64,000 bases of DNA from positions 2,423,035 to 2,487,034 of the forward strand of contig NZ_CP156660.1 of NCBI RefSeq assembly GCF_039851975.1. Direction: 5' to 3'. Positions within the stretch are counted from its first letter, which is position 1. Each line of letters starts with the position of its first letter. The position numbers were made by a program, and so were the translations under genes. The notes beneath the pieces were generated by a model, which was not told the DNA's origin, ran no database searches, and was given only the letters and a program-made list of their open reading frames with translations. Origin of the DNA: Desulfoscipio sp. XC116 (lineage in GTDB: Bacteria; Bacillota; Desulfotomaculia; Desulfotomaculales; Desulfallaceae). Positions 25,952 to 34,155 of this stretch are shown piece by piece.

Positions 25952-27064
25952 TTAATCACTCCGTTTGACCGTATAACCTTCTATACAAATATCTTCCCCA
26001 TAACGGCGCAACTTAATATCTCTGATTGACAGCGCCTCCCGCAAAGCGATTATACCCGGACCGCCCACCGGACCGGGTGCACTTGAGCCTCCGATCAGCT
26101 TGGGAGCTATAAACCAATATACCTTGTCCGCCAGACCGGCTGTAATAAACGAACCGTTAACGCGGGCACCTCCTTCCACCAATACACTGGTGATTTCACG
26201 CCGCCCCATTTCCCGCAGCAATGCCGCCGGCTCAATACCGCCCTCGCCACCGGACACCTCCAAAATTTGGACACCGGCTTCCTTTAGCAGCCGCACCTTC
26301 TCCGGCGGCGCTCCGGACGTAGTCGCTATAATCGTGGGAGCTGCGGAAGACCGGTTAATTACCCGGGCGTTTATTGGCGTGCGAGCCTTGGAATCAAGGA
26401 TTATTCTGATCGGGTCCTTACCGCCGCCATCCGGCAATCTGGCGGTAAGCGACGGGTCATCAGCCAGCACGGTGCCCACCCCCACCAAAATAGCATCATA
26501 CCTATCCCGCAGCCGGTGGACATATTCCCTTGCCTTTGCACCGGTAATCCACTGGGATTCCCCTTTAACCGTGGCGATTTTGCCATCCAGACTCATAGCG
26601 GTTTTCAATACCACGTAGGGTAAACGGGTGGTGATGTATTTAATAAACACCTCATTGAGCCGGCGGGCGTCCTCTTCCAGCACACCACATTCCACCTGTA
26701 CACCGGCGTCTTTTAATTTTTGAACACCTTTGCCCGCCACCAGCGGATTGGGATCGGTCATAGCCAATACCACCCGGCTGATGCCGGCTTTAATTATCGC
26801 ATCGGTGCAAGGCCCGGTGCGACCGTGGTGACAGCAGGGCTCCAAGGTAACATATAAAATTGCCCCTTCGGCACATTCCCCCGCTTCATTAAGTGCGTGC
26901 ACCTCGGCATGCGGCGTACCGGCCCGGGCGTGATAACCCCGGCCCACCACCCGGTCGTTTTTGACCGCCACGGCACCCACCATGGGATTGGGACTGGTGC
27001 GCCCGGCAGCCCCGGCTGCCAATGCCAAAGCCATTTGCATGTAATATTGATCCCCGGCACTCAA
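25952..27064 (-). CDS. ribD: Bifunctional riboflavin deaminase/reductase RibD
   Basis: 370 residues, first gene of the riboflavin operon. The N-terminal deaminase domain has the zinc site HAEVHALNEAG and PCCHHGRTGPC. The C-terminal reductase domain (from about 145) shows VVLKTAMSLDGKIAT, GESQWITG, LVGVGTVLADDPSLTAR and LVEGGARVNGSF. Both activities should be intact. It lies about 165 bp downstream of the FMN riboswitch. Confidence 0.96.
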   Translation of the reverse strand: MSAGDQYYMQMALALAAGAAGRTSPNPMVGAVAVKNDRVVGRGYHARAGTPHAEVHALNEAGECAEGAILYVTLEPCCHHGRTGPCTDAIIKAGISRVVLAMTDPNPLVAGKGVQKLKDAGVQVECGVLEEDARRLNEVFIKYITTRLPYVVLKTAMSLDGKIATVKGESQWITGAKAREYVHRLRDRYDAILVGVGTVLADDPSLTARLPDGGGKDPIRIILDSKARTPINARVINRSSAAPTIIATTSGAPPEKVRLLKEAGVQILEVSGGEGGIEPAALLREMGRREITSVLVEGGARVNGSFITAGLADKVYWFIAPKLIGGSSAPGPVGGPGIIALREALSIRDIKLRRYGEDICIEGYTVKRSD

Positions 27065-27131
27065 TTATTCACCTTCTTACCTGTAAACATTATATTAGGC
27101 CCGTTATTCCTTCGGCCTGCGCATTAAAACT

Positions 27132-27164
27132 AAAAAACCCCGAAGAATAATAATTTCTTCAGGG
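27132..27164 (-). terminator. Riboswitch expression-platform terminator
   Basis: Minus-strand CCCTGAAGAA and TTCTTCGGGG form a 10-bp stem (one U-G pair) followed by TTTTTT. It lies between the FMN aptamer and ribD and its 5' arm shares CCCTGAA-like sequence with the aptamer's P1 region (TTCAGGG), consistent with transcription attenuation when FMN binds. Confidence 0.85.
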
Positions 27165-27230
27165 CGGCAAACAAGCGTTAACAAGCACATTCTGCCTCTC
27201 CCGAAGCAAAATGAACCCAATAAATTAATA

Positions 27231-27349
27231 ACCTTCTCCCATCCAGACTTTACTGTCGGCTCCGGAATTGCGCCGGATCAGCCCCTTGGGGCTCGCGGGC
27301 TCGGATGTAACCTTACCGCCGGTACGGAATTTCACCAGTCCCTGAAGGT
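27231..27349 (-). promoter_or_regulatory. FMN riboswitch (RFN element)
   Basis: The conserved RFN sequence blocks appear in order on the minus strand: ACCTTCAGGG, GGTGAAATTCC, ACCGGCGGTAA, GAGCCCGCGAGC, TGATCCGG, ATTCCGGAGCCGACAGT, AAAGTCTGGATGGGAGAAGGT. P1 is closed by ACCTTC and GAAGGT. It should sense FMN and repress ribD-ribE-ribBA-ribH and the trailing nicotinate phosphoribosyltransferase gene. Confidence 0.97.
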
Positions 27350-27367
27350 ATATATTATTTTACGTTA

Positions 27368-27396
27368 ATTATATTAACATGCATAATGTATGTCAA
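27368..27396 (-). promoter_or_regulatory. rib operon promoter
   Basis: Minus-strand TTGACA (27396-27391), exactly 17 nt, TATAAT (27373-27368): a full consensus promoter whose expected start lies about 10 bp before the riboswitch P1. Confidence 0.92.
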
Positions 27397-27465
27397 TATT
27401 CATTATAAGTTATCAGCAAAAGCACTGATTTATTTTTATTCTGCAAATTGATAACCGTTCTAATG

Positions 27466-27494
27466 TGGACAATTAAACTACTGTTTGATAGAAT
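27466..27494 (+). promoter_or_regulatory. Candidate promoter of the glycine betaine transporter operon
   Basis: TGGACA (27466-27471), 17 nt, TAGAAT (27489-27494). This leaves a leader of about 190 nt before the ATPase gene. I see no known riboswitch in it. A second TATACT at 27657-27662 lacks a good -35. Confidence 0.55.
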
Positions 27495-27681
27495 AAAGTA
27501 ACGATCCGACAACTTTTGCATTTATATTAATTTGCCGCCATACCAAAACTCCCGCTCGCGTGGCTGACAAACATGTACCGTGTGCCCTTATAAATGGCTA
27601 TGCGGCAGGACAAGCGGCCACAATGCAATACAAACGAATATGTTTACCAAATAAATTATACTGTCTATTGCGAAAGGCTGA

Positions 27682-28890
27682 ATGCTAATGTCTAAAGTAA
27701 CCGTTGAAAATCTGGTTAAAATTTTTGGCGACCATCCAAGTCGCGCATTAAAAATGCTGCAGCAGGGGAAAAGCAAGGAAGAAATACTGGAGTCCACCAA
27801 ACACACCGTTGGTGTTTATAACGTATCATTTCAGGTTCGGGAAGGGGAAACCTTCGTATTAATGGGCCTGTCCGGCAGCGGCAAATCCACGCTGCTGCGC
27901 TGTATCAACCGCCTTATTGAGCCTACCGGCGGACAAGTGCTCATTGACGGCGAGGAATTAACGGGTGTCGATGAAAATAAGCTAAGAGAAATACGGCGTC
28001 AAAAACTGGGTATGGTTTTCCAGCGTTTTGCCCTGTTCCCGCACCGCACCGTGGTGGATAATGTGGCTTTTGGATTGGAAATTCAAGGATTAAGTAAAGA
28101 GGAACGCCTGACCAAAGCCCGTCAGGTGCTGGAGGTGGTGGGTTTAAAGGAATGGGAGAACAGCTCGCCCGCCCAGCTTAGCGGAGGCATGCAGCAAAGA
28201 GTAGGACTGGCCCGGGCGCTGGCCAGCGATCCCGATATTCTATTAATGGACGAAGCTTTTAGCGCGCTTGACCCGCTGATCAGAAAAGGTATGCAGGATG
28301 AATTGCTGTCTTTACAGGCTACATTAAACAAAACCATTATTTTTGTCACCCATGATTTGGACGAGGCACTAAAAATAGGCGACCGTATTGCGCTGATGAA
28401 AGATGGCGCCATCATCCAAATCGGTACTCCGGAAGAAATACTGACCAACCCGGCCAATGACTATGTGGAAAAGTTTGTCGAAGATGTGGACATGTCCAAA
28501 GTACTCACTGCCGAAGGGGTCATGAAAAAACCCGATGTATTTATTACACCTAAAGACGGTCCGCGCACAGCCATGCGCAGAATGCGGGAAAATGGCATTT
28601 CCAGTATATTTATGGTTAGCCGGGACAAGCGATTGAACGGACTGGTAATGGCTGAAGACGCCCTTAAGGCAGCTGAGGAACACAAGGAAAACCTTGACGA
28701 TATTATCCTAAAAGATACTCCCCGGGTGTCCCCCGACACCCCGCTGACGGAATTAATTCCGCTGGTGGCCGAATCCAGATATCCCATAGCGGTCGTAGAC
28801 GAACAAAATTATCTGCGAGGGATTATCGTACGGGGTTCCGTACTGGCCGGTATGGTCCGAAAGGGGGAAAACGGAACTGATGCTGCCTAA
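27682..28890 (+). CDS. Glycine betaine/proline ABC transporter ATPase (OpuAA type)
   Basis: 402 residues. The ABC core has Walker A GLSGSGKST, signature LSGGMQQRVGLARAL and Walker B ILLMDEAFSALDP, preceded by the OpuA/ProV-specific N-terminus KVTVENLVKIFGDHP and the TKHTVGVYNVSF segment. The C-terminal 110 residues form a CBS-domain pair, the part that senses ionic strength (and c-di-AMP in some OpuC types) in characterised homologues. ATG 27682 and 27688 are both usable after GAAAGG. Overlaps the permease start by 11 bp. Confidence 0.93.
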   Translation: MLMSKVTVENLVKIFGDHPSRALKMLQQGKSKEEILESTKHTVGVYNVSFQVREGETFVLMGLSGSGKSTLLRCINRLIEPTGGQVLIDGEELTGVDENKLREIRRQKLGMVFQRFALFPHRTVVDNVAFGLEIQGLSKEERLTKARQVLEVVGLKEWENSSPAQLSGGMQQRVGLARALASDPDILLMDEAFSALDPLIRKGMQDELLSLQATLNKTIIFVTHDLDEALKIGDRIALMKDGAIIQIGTPEEILTNPANDYVEKFVEDVDMSKVLTAEGVMKKPDVFITPKDGPRTAMRRMRENGISSIFMVSRDKRLNGLVMAEDALKAAEEHKENLDDIILKDTPRVSPDTPLTELIPLVAESRYPIAVVDEQNYLRGIIVRGSVLAGMVRKGENGTDAA

Positions 28891-29710
28891 AATATACATT
28901 GGACAATGGGTTGATGCTTTAGTGGTATGGGCCACTAACAACCTTACGCCGCTTTTTGACGCTATTGTGGTGGTCATACAATTCATAGTAGGCAATCTGG
29001 CATTAGCGTTAACTTCCTCTCCCCCCTGGGCTGTTATTATTTTATCAATACCGCTGGTTTGGTTCTTGTCAAACTGGAAGACCGCCCTCGGCACATCCCT
29101 TGGTTTACTGCTTATATATGACCTGAAAATATGGGAACCTTCCATGAACACCCTGGCCATGGTTATTTCCGCCACAATAGTGGCCCTGCTCCTGGGCATA
29201 CCGCTGGGTATCTGGTCGGCCCGCAGCAACACCGCACATAAGATTATTATGCCGGTACTGGATTTTATGCAGACCATGCCGCCATTTGTATACCTGATTC
29301 CGGCGGTACTTTTTTTTGGCACCGGCTCGGTGCCGGGACTGATTGCCACAGTGGTTTTTGCCATGCCTCCCGCCATCCGGCTGACCGGCCTGGGTATCCG
29401 GCAGGTGCCCGTGGAACTGGTGGAAGCCGCGGAAGCGTTTGGTTCCACTGAATTTCAAAAATTAGTCAAGGTACAGCTGCCCGTGGCCATGCCCACCATT
29501 ATGGCAGGCATCAACCAGTGCATTATGCTGTCCCTATCCATGGTGGTTATCGCCGCCATGATCGGAGCCGGCGGTCTGGGTTCGGAAGTATTGCGCGGCA
29601 TTCAGCGTCTGGATATACCCGTGGGCTTTGAAGGCGGTCTGGCTATTGTGATTATCGCTATCATACTGGACCGGATTACCCAAGGCTTTGGCAAGAGGAA
29701 CAGCCAGTGA
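28880..29710 (+). CDS. Glycine betaine ABC transporter permease
   Basis: 276-residue inner-membrane permease with about seven hydrophobic segments and the ProW/OpuAB EAA loop VELVEAAEAFGSTEFQKLVKVQLP before IMAGINQCIMLSLSMVVIAAMIG. A short charged N-terminus (MLPKIYIGQWVDALVVWATN) precedes the first segment. Co-translated with the ATPase (overlapping start) and followed after 104 bp by the binding protein. Confidence 0.93.
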   Translation: MLPKIYIGQWVDALVVWATNNLTPLFDAIVVVIQFIVGNLALALTSSPPWAVIILSIPLVWFLSNWKTALGTSLGLLLIYDLKIWEPSMNTLAMVISATIVALLLGIPLGIWSARSNTAHKIIMPVLDFMQTMPPFVYLIPAVLFFGTGSVPGLIATVVFAMPPAIRLTGLGIRQVPVELVEAAEAFGSTEFQKLVKVQLPVAMPTIMAGINQCIMLSLSMVVIAAMIGAGGLGSEVLRGIQRLDIPVGFEGGLAIVIIAIILDRITQGFGKRNSQ

Positions 29711-29814
29711 CAATAAGGAGATATTATAAACTTAACCTGGTATATAGCCTTGCTAAAAAAGTATGTTCATCGGCGTGTTATGAAGGGATTAATAAAAAGG
29801 AGGAGATATAAGTA

Positions 29815-30699
29815 ATGAGAAAGTCATTCAAATTATTGCCGCTGGCGGCAGCACTGGTACTGCTAACAGCTGTGCTGTTCGGTTGCGGCGGCGGTGGAGG
29901 CGGCGGCACGCAGGGTAAAATCGTGGGCATTGAGCCTGGAGCAGGGATTATGAGCGCCACGGAAAAAGCCGTTGAAGAATATGGGCTGGACTACCAACTG
30001 CAGGACAGCAGCAGCGCAGCTATGGCCGCATCTCTCCAAAAAGCCATTAACAATAAAGAATGGATCGTGGTAACCGGATGGACGCCACACTGGAAATTTG
30101 CCAAGTGGGACCTTAAATACCTGGATGACCCCAAAAAAGTTTACGGCGGTGAAGAGCATGTCGCCACCATCGTGCGCACCGGCTTAAAGGATGATATGCC
30201 GGAAGTCTATGCAATGCTGGATAATTTTTATTGGACCCCCGCTGACATGGAAGCTGTTATGCTTGACATCCAGGACGGCATGACCCCGGATGAGGCGGCC
30301 GACCAATGGATTCGGGACAATCAAGAGGAAGTTAATAAGTGGATACCCGAACAGCAAGCCGCCGAAAAAGGTACAGTAACCCTGGGCTATGTTGAATGGG
30401 ACTCCGAAGTTGCCAGTACCCACGTGGTAAAGAATGTTTTGGAGGACATGGGCTATGAAGTTAATGCGGTTTCCGTGGATGCCGGAATTATGTGGACAAG
30501 TATCGGCACCGGTGAATATGACGCTATTGTTTCAGCCTGGCTGCCCGGGACCCATGGTGATTATTACAACAAAGTAAAAGACAAAGTAGTAAACCTGGGA
30601 CCCAACCTGGAAGGAGCTAGAATAGGCCTGGTGGTGCCGGCTTACGTAACCATAGATTCCATAGAAGAGTTGAACGATGTGAAAGACAAATTCCAATAA
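29815..30699 (+). CDS. Glycine betaine-binding lipoprotein
   Basis: 294-residue substrate-binding protein of the OpuAC family. The lipoprotein signal ends LLTAVLFGC (Cys24), followed by a Gly-rich spacer of seven glycines. The type II binding fold has two lobes; the aromatic cage residues likely lie in VVTGWTPHWKFAKWDLKYLDDP and VSAWLPGTHGDYY. ATG 29815 is preceded by AAAAAGGAGGAG. Completes a three-gene osmolyte uptake system (ATPase-permease-binding protein). Confidence 0.93.
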   Translation: MRKSFKLLPLAAALVLLTAVLFGCGGGGGGGTQGKIVGIEPGAGIMSATEKAVEEYGLDYQLQDSSSAAMAASLQKAINNKEWIVVTGWTPHWKFAKWDLKYLDDPKKVYGGEEHVATIVRTGLKDDMPEVYAMLDNFYWTPADMEAVMLDIQDGMTPDEAADQWIRDNQEEVNKWIPEQQAAEKGTVTLGYVEWDSEVASTHVVKNVLEDMGYEVNAVSVDAGIMWTSIGTGEYDAIVSAWLPGTHGDYYNKVKDKVVNLGPNLEGARIGLVVPAYVTIDSIEELNDVKDKFQ

Positions 30700-30706
30700 A
30701 CAGTTT

Positions 30707-30732
30707 AAGGGTGGCCTACGGGCCGCCTTTTC
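30707..30732 (+). terminator. Terminator of the glycine betaine operon
   Basis: AAGGGTGGCC-TACG-GGCCGCCTTT, a 10-bp stem with two G-U pairs and a tetraloop, followed by TTCATT. Confidence 0.75.
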
Positions 30733-30784
30733 ATTAATTGGCAAAGCGTAACTTTAAGCAGACCGGTCAATGAGCTTTTTAGTT

Positions 30785-30833
30785 AATATGAGATTGCCAC
30801 GTCGCTTCGCTCCTTGCAATGACGCACTCCAGG
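30785..30833. repeat. REP-like interspersed palindrome
   Basis: The sequence AATATGAGATTGCCAC-GTCGCTTCGCTCC-TTGCAATGACG has imperfect dyad symmetry (ATTGC...GCAAT; AGCG...CGCT). Similar GTCATTGCGAGGAGCGAAGCGACG-type repeats are, from memory, common between genes in anaerobic Firmicutes and other phyla. A 15-bp piece (AATATGAGATTGCCA) recurs at about 59187-59201. Confidence 0.55.
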
Positions 30834-30889
30834 CATCCGCAGGTTGTATTCATAGCAATGACAAGATTAAACTGTATTTAAAAGCTCCC

Positions 30890-31594
30890 TTAGGATATTT
30901 CGGGCTTACTTAAGCTGCCTCTGTATTTATGCAAATCTGCAATCATGCCGTTTATACGATCAATGCTAGCTTTACTTTTCCAGTATCCCTGCGCATCGGT
31001 GCACCGGTTCAGGCAGCCATAAAGCACACTAAGACGCAGATGCAGCCTCCGCGGCAAAAGAGCTACATCACCGCCCAGCTTATGCCAGGCTTCGGTAAAA
31101 AAAATGCTCTCCCCGGCATGTTTGTGATGGTTATCGTATAGCTCGCCATTACCCGCTGCCAGATCATTGATGATAGACCGATTTTTTTTAAGCTCCTCCA
31201 ACAGTTCATCTATGACAAAAAGCCTTTTCTCGGTAACCTCCTGCACCCTGATTACCTGGTAATACCACACTGTAACAATTACACCCAGCAACGTCAGCAG
31301 CCCGCCCAAAGCGGCCTCATTAAAGCCTCTGGCAAACTCCGGCGTATTAACATGCTCACCGAGAGCATCAAACAAACTGGGGAAAACATTGGAAAGCCAC
31401 TCCCAGTTGGCCATAATCACAATCAGTTTTCTATTTAAAGACAGTATTATCCATATAATAACCGGGCTAAATATCATGAGCAGGCAAATTAAAAGCCTTT
31501 TAACAAATCGAAGCATTTTGCGCAATAAGCGGTTGGCCATAGTCACCATTATTTTCTTAAAATGCTGTGTTTTTGATAGATTACATTCGTTCAT
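30890..31594 (-). CDS. Hypothetical membrane protein with cytoplasmic helical domain
   Basis: 234 residues. A basic N-terminus (NRLLRKMLRFVKR) precedes a first membrane segment (LLICLLMIFSPVIIWIILSL, about 34-53); a second (ALGGLLTLLGVIVTVWYYQVI, about 92-112) is followed by a helical, charged region (QEVTEKRLFVIDELLEELKKNR) and a soluble C-terminal domain. No enzymatic motif and no family recognised. ATG 31594 has GGGGTG upstream. It lies between the betaine transporter and acs, alone on its strand. Confidence 0.7.
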   Translation of the reverse strand: MNECNLSKTQHFKKIMVTMANRLLRKMLRFVKRLLICLLMIFSPVIIWIILSLNRKLIVIMANWEWLSNVFPSLFDALGEHVNTPEFARGFNEAALGGLLTLLGVIVTVWYYQVIRVQEVTEKRLFVIDELLEELKKNRSIINDLAAGNGELYDNHHKHAGESIFFTEAWHKLGGDVALLPRRLHLRLSVLYGCLNRCTDAQGYWKSKASIDRINGMIADLHKYRGSLSKPEIS

Positions 31595-31653
31595 TCAGTC
31601 ACCCCAAAGGCATATAAAGCCATACAGCCATGACGGATAAAACTTTTTTGAAA

Positions 31654-31688
31654 AAAAATGCCACCGTATATTAACCGGCGGCATTTTT
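31654..31688. terminator. Terminator after acs
   Basis: AAAAATGCCACCG and CCGGCGGCATTTTT pair; the minus strand ends in a long T-run (TTTTTTTTC) past the acs stop. Stem has one mismatch. Confidence 0.8.
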
Positions 31689-31730
31689 ATAATATCCACA
31701 ATCACCTTTTTTATCCCTATCGTAAAAGTT

Positions 31731-33677
31731 TTAACCTTTCATCTTAGAAATAGCGTCTTTGATTTCCGTAATGGAAGCCTCCTCCTCAATCGTGGACAGG
31801 TCGCCCAGTTCCTTGCCGACCCAGAGAGTCTTCATAACCCGGCGCATAATTTTACCGCTGCGGGTCTTGGGCAGTGTGCCTACAAACTGGATATCCCGCA
31901 TCACCACGATAGCCCCCATGGTATTGCGTACGTGGGCAATCAGTTCCTTCCTCATATCTTCAGTAGAGTCATAGCCTTGCTTAAGCACCACAAAGGCGCA
32001 GGCCACTTCACCTCTCAATTCGTCGGGCACGCCGGACACCCCGGCCTCAACAACTGCCGGGTGGGAAATAAGGGCGCTTTCCACCTCCACAGTACCGATA
32101 CGGTGCGCGGCTATCTTAATTACCTCGTCGGAACGACCGGCAAAGAAAATATATCCGTCTTCATCCATATGAGCAGCGTCACCGCAGAGGTATTTGCCCA
32201 TCGTAATAGGCAGGCGCTCCCAGTAGTTTAACTTATACCCTTCAACATCGCCCCACAGTGTGGATACCAACCCCGGGAACGGTTTTTTAATAACTACAAG
32301 GCCTTTTTCGCCGGGCGCCAGGGGCTTGCCGTCTTTTTCATCAAGCACCTCGGCCACCACACCGGGTACCGGTATATGGGCCGAGCCGGGTTTAATGGGT
32401 ATTAAGCCCAGACCGTACGGATTAGCGAAAATAGGGCCGGAGGTCTCAGTCTGCCACATATGATCCATTACCGGAACCTTGTTCTCAAATACCTGCTCTT
32501 GCAACCAGGACCAAGCCGGCGGGTTCAATACTTCACCGGCGACGAATATTCTTGTTACGGAGCTTAAATCATGTTTGCGGGGCTCGTCAATGCCCAGGCG
32601 CATTAATCCCCGCACCCCGGTGGGAGACAGCCACAGCGCGGTAGCTTTATTGCGCGAAGCCACGGACCACCACATGTCCTTGTTGGGGTAATCCGGAGTC
32701 CCCTCGTAGAGCACAGTGGTGCAACCCGTCAACAGGGGACCGTATACATTGTAACTGTGTCCCACGATCCACCCGATATCGGATGTGCAGAACCAAACAT
32801 CGCTTTCCTTAAGGCCATAAATCCACTGACCCATACTATAGATATAAATTTGGTAACCGCCGTGCTTCTGTACCGTTACTTTCGGCTTGGCAGTGGTACC
32901 GGAAGTCGGCAATAAGAACAGCGGATCATTGGCATCCATAATTTCATAAGTATCGCTTTGGCCCTCTCCACCAGTCAAGAATTCTTCCCAATACATATCA
33001 CGCCCGACCGTCATGGAATACCCCTGCCCGGCGCTTTTCTTCAACACGACCACTTTTTTAATTAAATCGGGCGGACACTTGGCAATTCCTTCGTCAACAA
33101 TAGGCTTTAACGGCACCGGCTTGCCCCGCCGGCAGCTCTCATCTTGAGCAAGAATATAGTTGGCGCCGGATATTTGCAGCCGATCGGCCACAGCACTGGA
33201 AGAAAAACCGGCAAAAATAACCACGTGGATAGCGCCTACCCGGGCACAAGCCAGCATTGAGGCTACCGACTCAACCCCGGCCGGCATGTAAATAGCTACC
33301 CGATCACCTTTTTTAACCCCCAAGCCGCGCAGCGCCCTGGTATATTGTTTAACCAAATCAAACAACTGAGCATAAGTGACGGCCCTGATCTCACCCGTTT
33401 CCCCTGATTCAGCTATAATAGCGGCCCGACCGGCCCGACCCTTTTCTATATTATAATCCAGGCAGTTATAGCTAATATTGGTTTGTCCACCAACAAACCA
33501 CTGGAAGGTGGGATATTCCCAATTAAAAGCCTTATCCCATTTTTTAAACCACTTAACTTCACTCATCGCCTGCTCGGCGGCATATCCCCAAAATCCTTCC
33601 GTGTCTTCAGCCGCCCAGTCCATAAATTTTTGTACACTTGGCGGTATCAGCCCGGTGCCGACTTTTTTTTGTTCCAT
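31731..33677 (-). CDS. acs: Acetyl-CoA synthetase (AMP-forming)
   Basis: A 648-residue AMP-forming acyl-CoA synthetase activating acetate or another short acid with ATP and CoA. It has the adenylation motif LPTSGTTAKPKVTVQKHGG, the GWIVGHSYNVYGPLL and MWQTETSGP segments, AGRSDEVIKIAAHRIGTVEVE and the acylation lysine at about 609 in TRSGKIMRR. The GTTAKPK motif differs slightly from the usual GSTGKPK, and HxxGG replaces the common HTTGG, so another short-chain acid (for example propionate) is possible. Lone gene with its own terminator. Confidence 0.88.
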   Translation of the reverse strand: MEQKKVGTGLIPPSVQKFMDWAAEDTEGFWGYAAEQAMSEVKWFKKWDKAFNWEYPTFQWFVGGQTNISYNCLDYNIEKGRAGRAAIIAESGETGEIRAVTYAQLFDLVKQYTRALRGLGVKKGDRVAIYMPAGVESVASMLACARVGAIHVVIFAGFSSSAVADRLQISGANYILAQDESCRRGKPVPLKPIVDEGIAKCPPDLIKKVVVLKKSAGQGYSMTVGRDMYWEEFLTGGEGQSDTYEIMDANDPLFLLPTSGTTAKPKVTVQKHGGYQIYIYSMGQWIYGLKESDVWFCTSDIGWIVGHSYNVYGPLLTGCTTVLYEGTPDYPNKDMWWSVASRNKATALWLSPTGVRGLMRLGIDEPRKHDLSSVTRIFVAGEVLNPPAWSWLQEQVFENKVPVMDHMWQTETSGPIFANPYGLGLIPIKPGSAHIPVPGVVAEVLDEKDGKPLAPGEKGLVVIKKPFPGLVSTLWGDVEGYKLNYWERLPITMGKYLCGDAAHMDEDGYIFFAGRSDEVIKIAAHRIGTVEVESALISHPAVVEAGVSGVPDELRGEVACAFVVLKQGYDSTEDMRKELIAHVRNTMGAIVVMRDIQFVGTLPKTRSGKIMRRVMKTLWVGKELGDLSTIEEEASITEIKDAISKMKG

Positions 33678-33885
33678 CTTTTATAATTCCCCCTAATTAT
33701 TTATTTAATAAATATAATGAAATTTGGCATAGAGTTTATTACATCTAGCGGCGGACAAGTACCTATCCCCCTTTGCGCGTTTGAATTTTCTAAATTCATA
33801 TTATTTTCATTTTATTACAACAACGCCGGTATCATAAATATATTGCCGCTGGAATGCAAAAATTCATCGCCCAACGGTTAATAAG

Positions 33886-33938
33886 GTTATTAAAAAGAAC
33901 TCCCTTGCTAAAAACAAAAAGGAGTTCTTTTTAATAAC
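33886..33938 (-). terminator. Perfect 18-bp hairpin after the 40-residue protein gene
   Basis: GTTATTAAAAAGAACTCC (33886-33903) pairs perfectly with GGAGTTCTTTTTAATAAC (33921-33938) around a 17-nt loop. It begins directly after the stop codon of the small minus-strand gene and holds a T-run in its second arm, so it should end transcription in either direction. Confidence 0.75.
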
Positions 33939-34061
33939 TTATTGATTTATACTGTCCTGCGCTTCCACTGCCGTTAACTGCGGTTCATCAAGTTCTTTGC
34001 GTTCGGTGTCGGCCGACTTTTTATAATCCCGGGCCTTTTTTTCGATGTCTTTAAAACCCAT
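33939..34061 (-). CDS. Small charged protein, 40 residues
   Basis: A short frame, MGFKDIEKKARDYKKSADTE followed by RKELDEPQLTAVEAQDSINQ, highly charged and without a membrane segment. ATG 34061 follows AGGGGGTATTGGTG, so it has a ribosome site. That site lies in the second arm of a 9-bp hairpin (34066-34093), and the gene ends in a perfect terminator stem. These flanks argue that it is a real gene. No function can be given. It lies between acs and the BusR-like regulator, all on the minus strand. Confidence 0.6.
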   Translation of the reverse strand: MGFKDIEKKARDYKKSADTERKELDEPQLTAVEAQDSINQ

Positions 34062-34065
34062 CACC

Positions 34066-34093
34066 AATACCCCCTTGTTTATTTGGGGGTATT
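34066..34093 (-). promoter_or_regulatory. Hairpin masking the ribosome site of the 40-residue gene
   Basis: AATACCCCC and GGGGGTATT (perfect 9-bp arms, 10-nt loop) lie directly before the start; the GGGGG of the 3' arm (minus strand) is the only Shine-Dalgarno-like sequence. Folding would hide it, as in thermometers or ligand- or protein-controlled leaders. Confidence 0.5.
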
Positions 34094-34155
34094 ATTTACC
34101 AAAAGAAAATATGCTATACATAATTGCACATTATTTTCCCATGTATGCTATCAGA

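Noticed and set aside
27400-27687. BusR-type operator pairs in the betaine leader
   Set aside because: Single TGACA and TGTC pieces are present, but not in a spacing that I could defend as a bipartite site.
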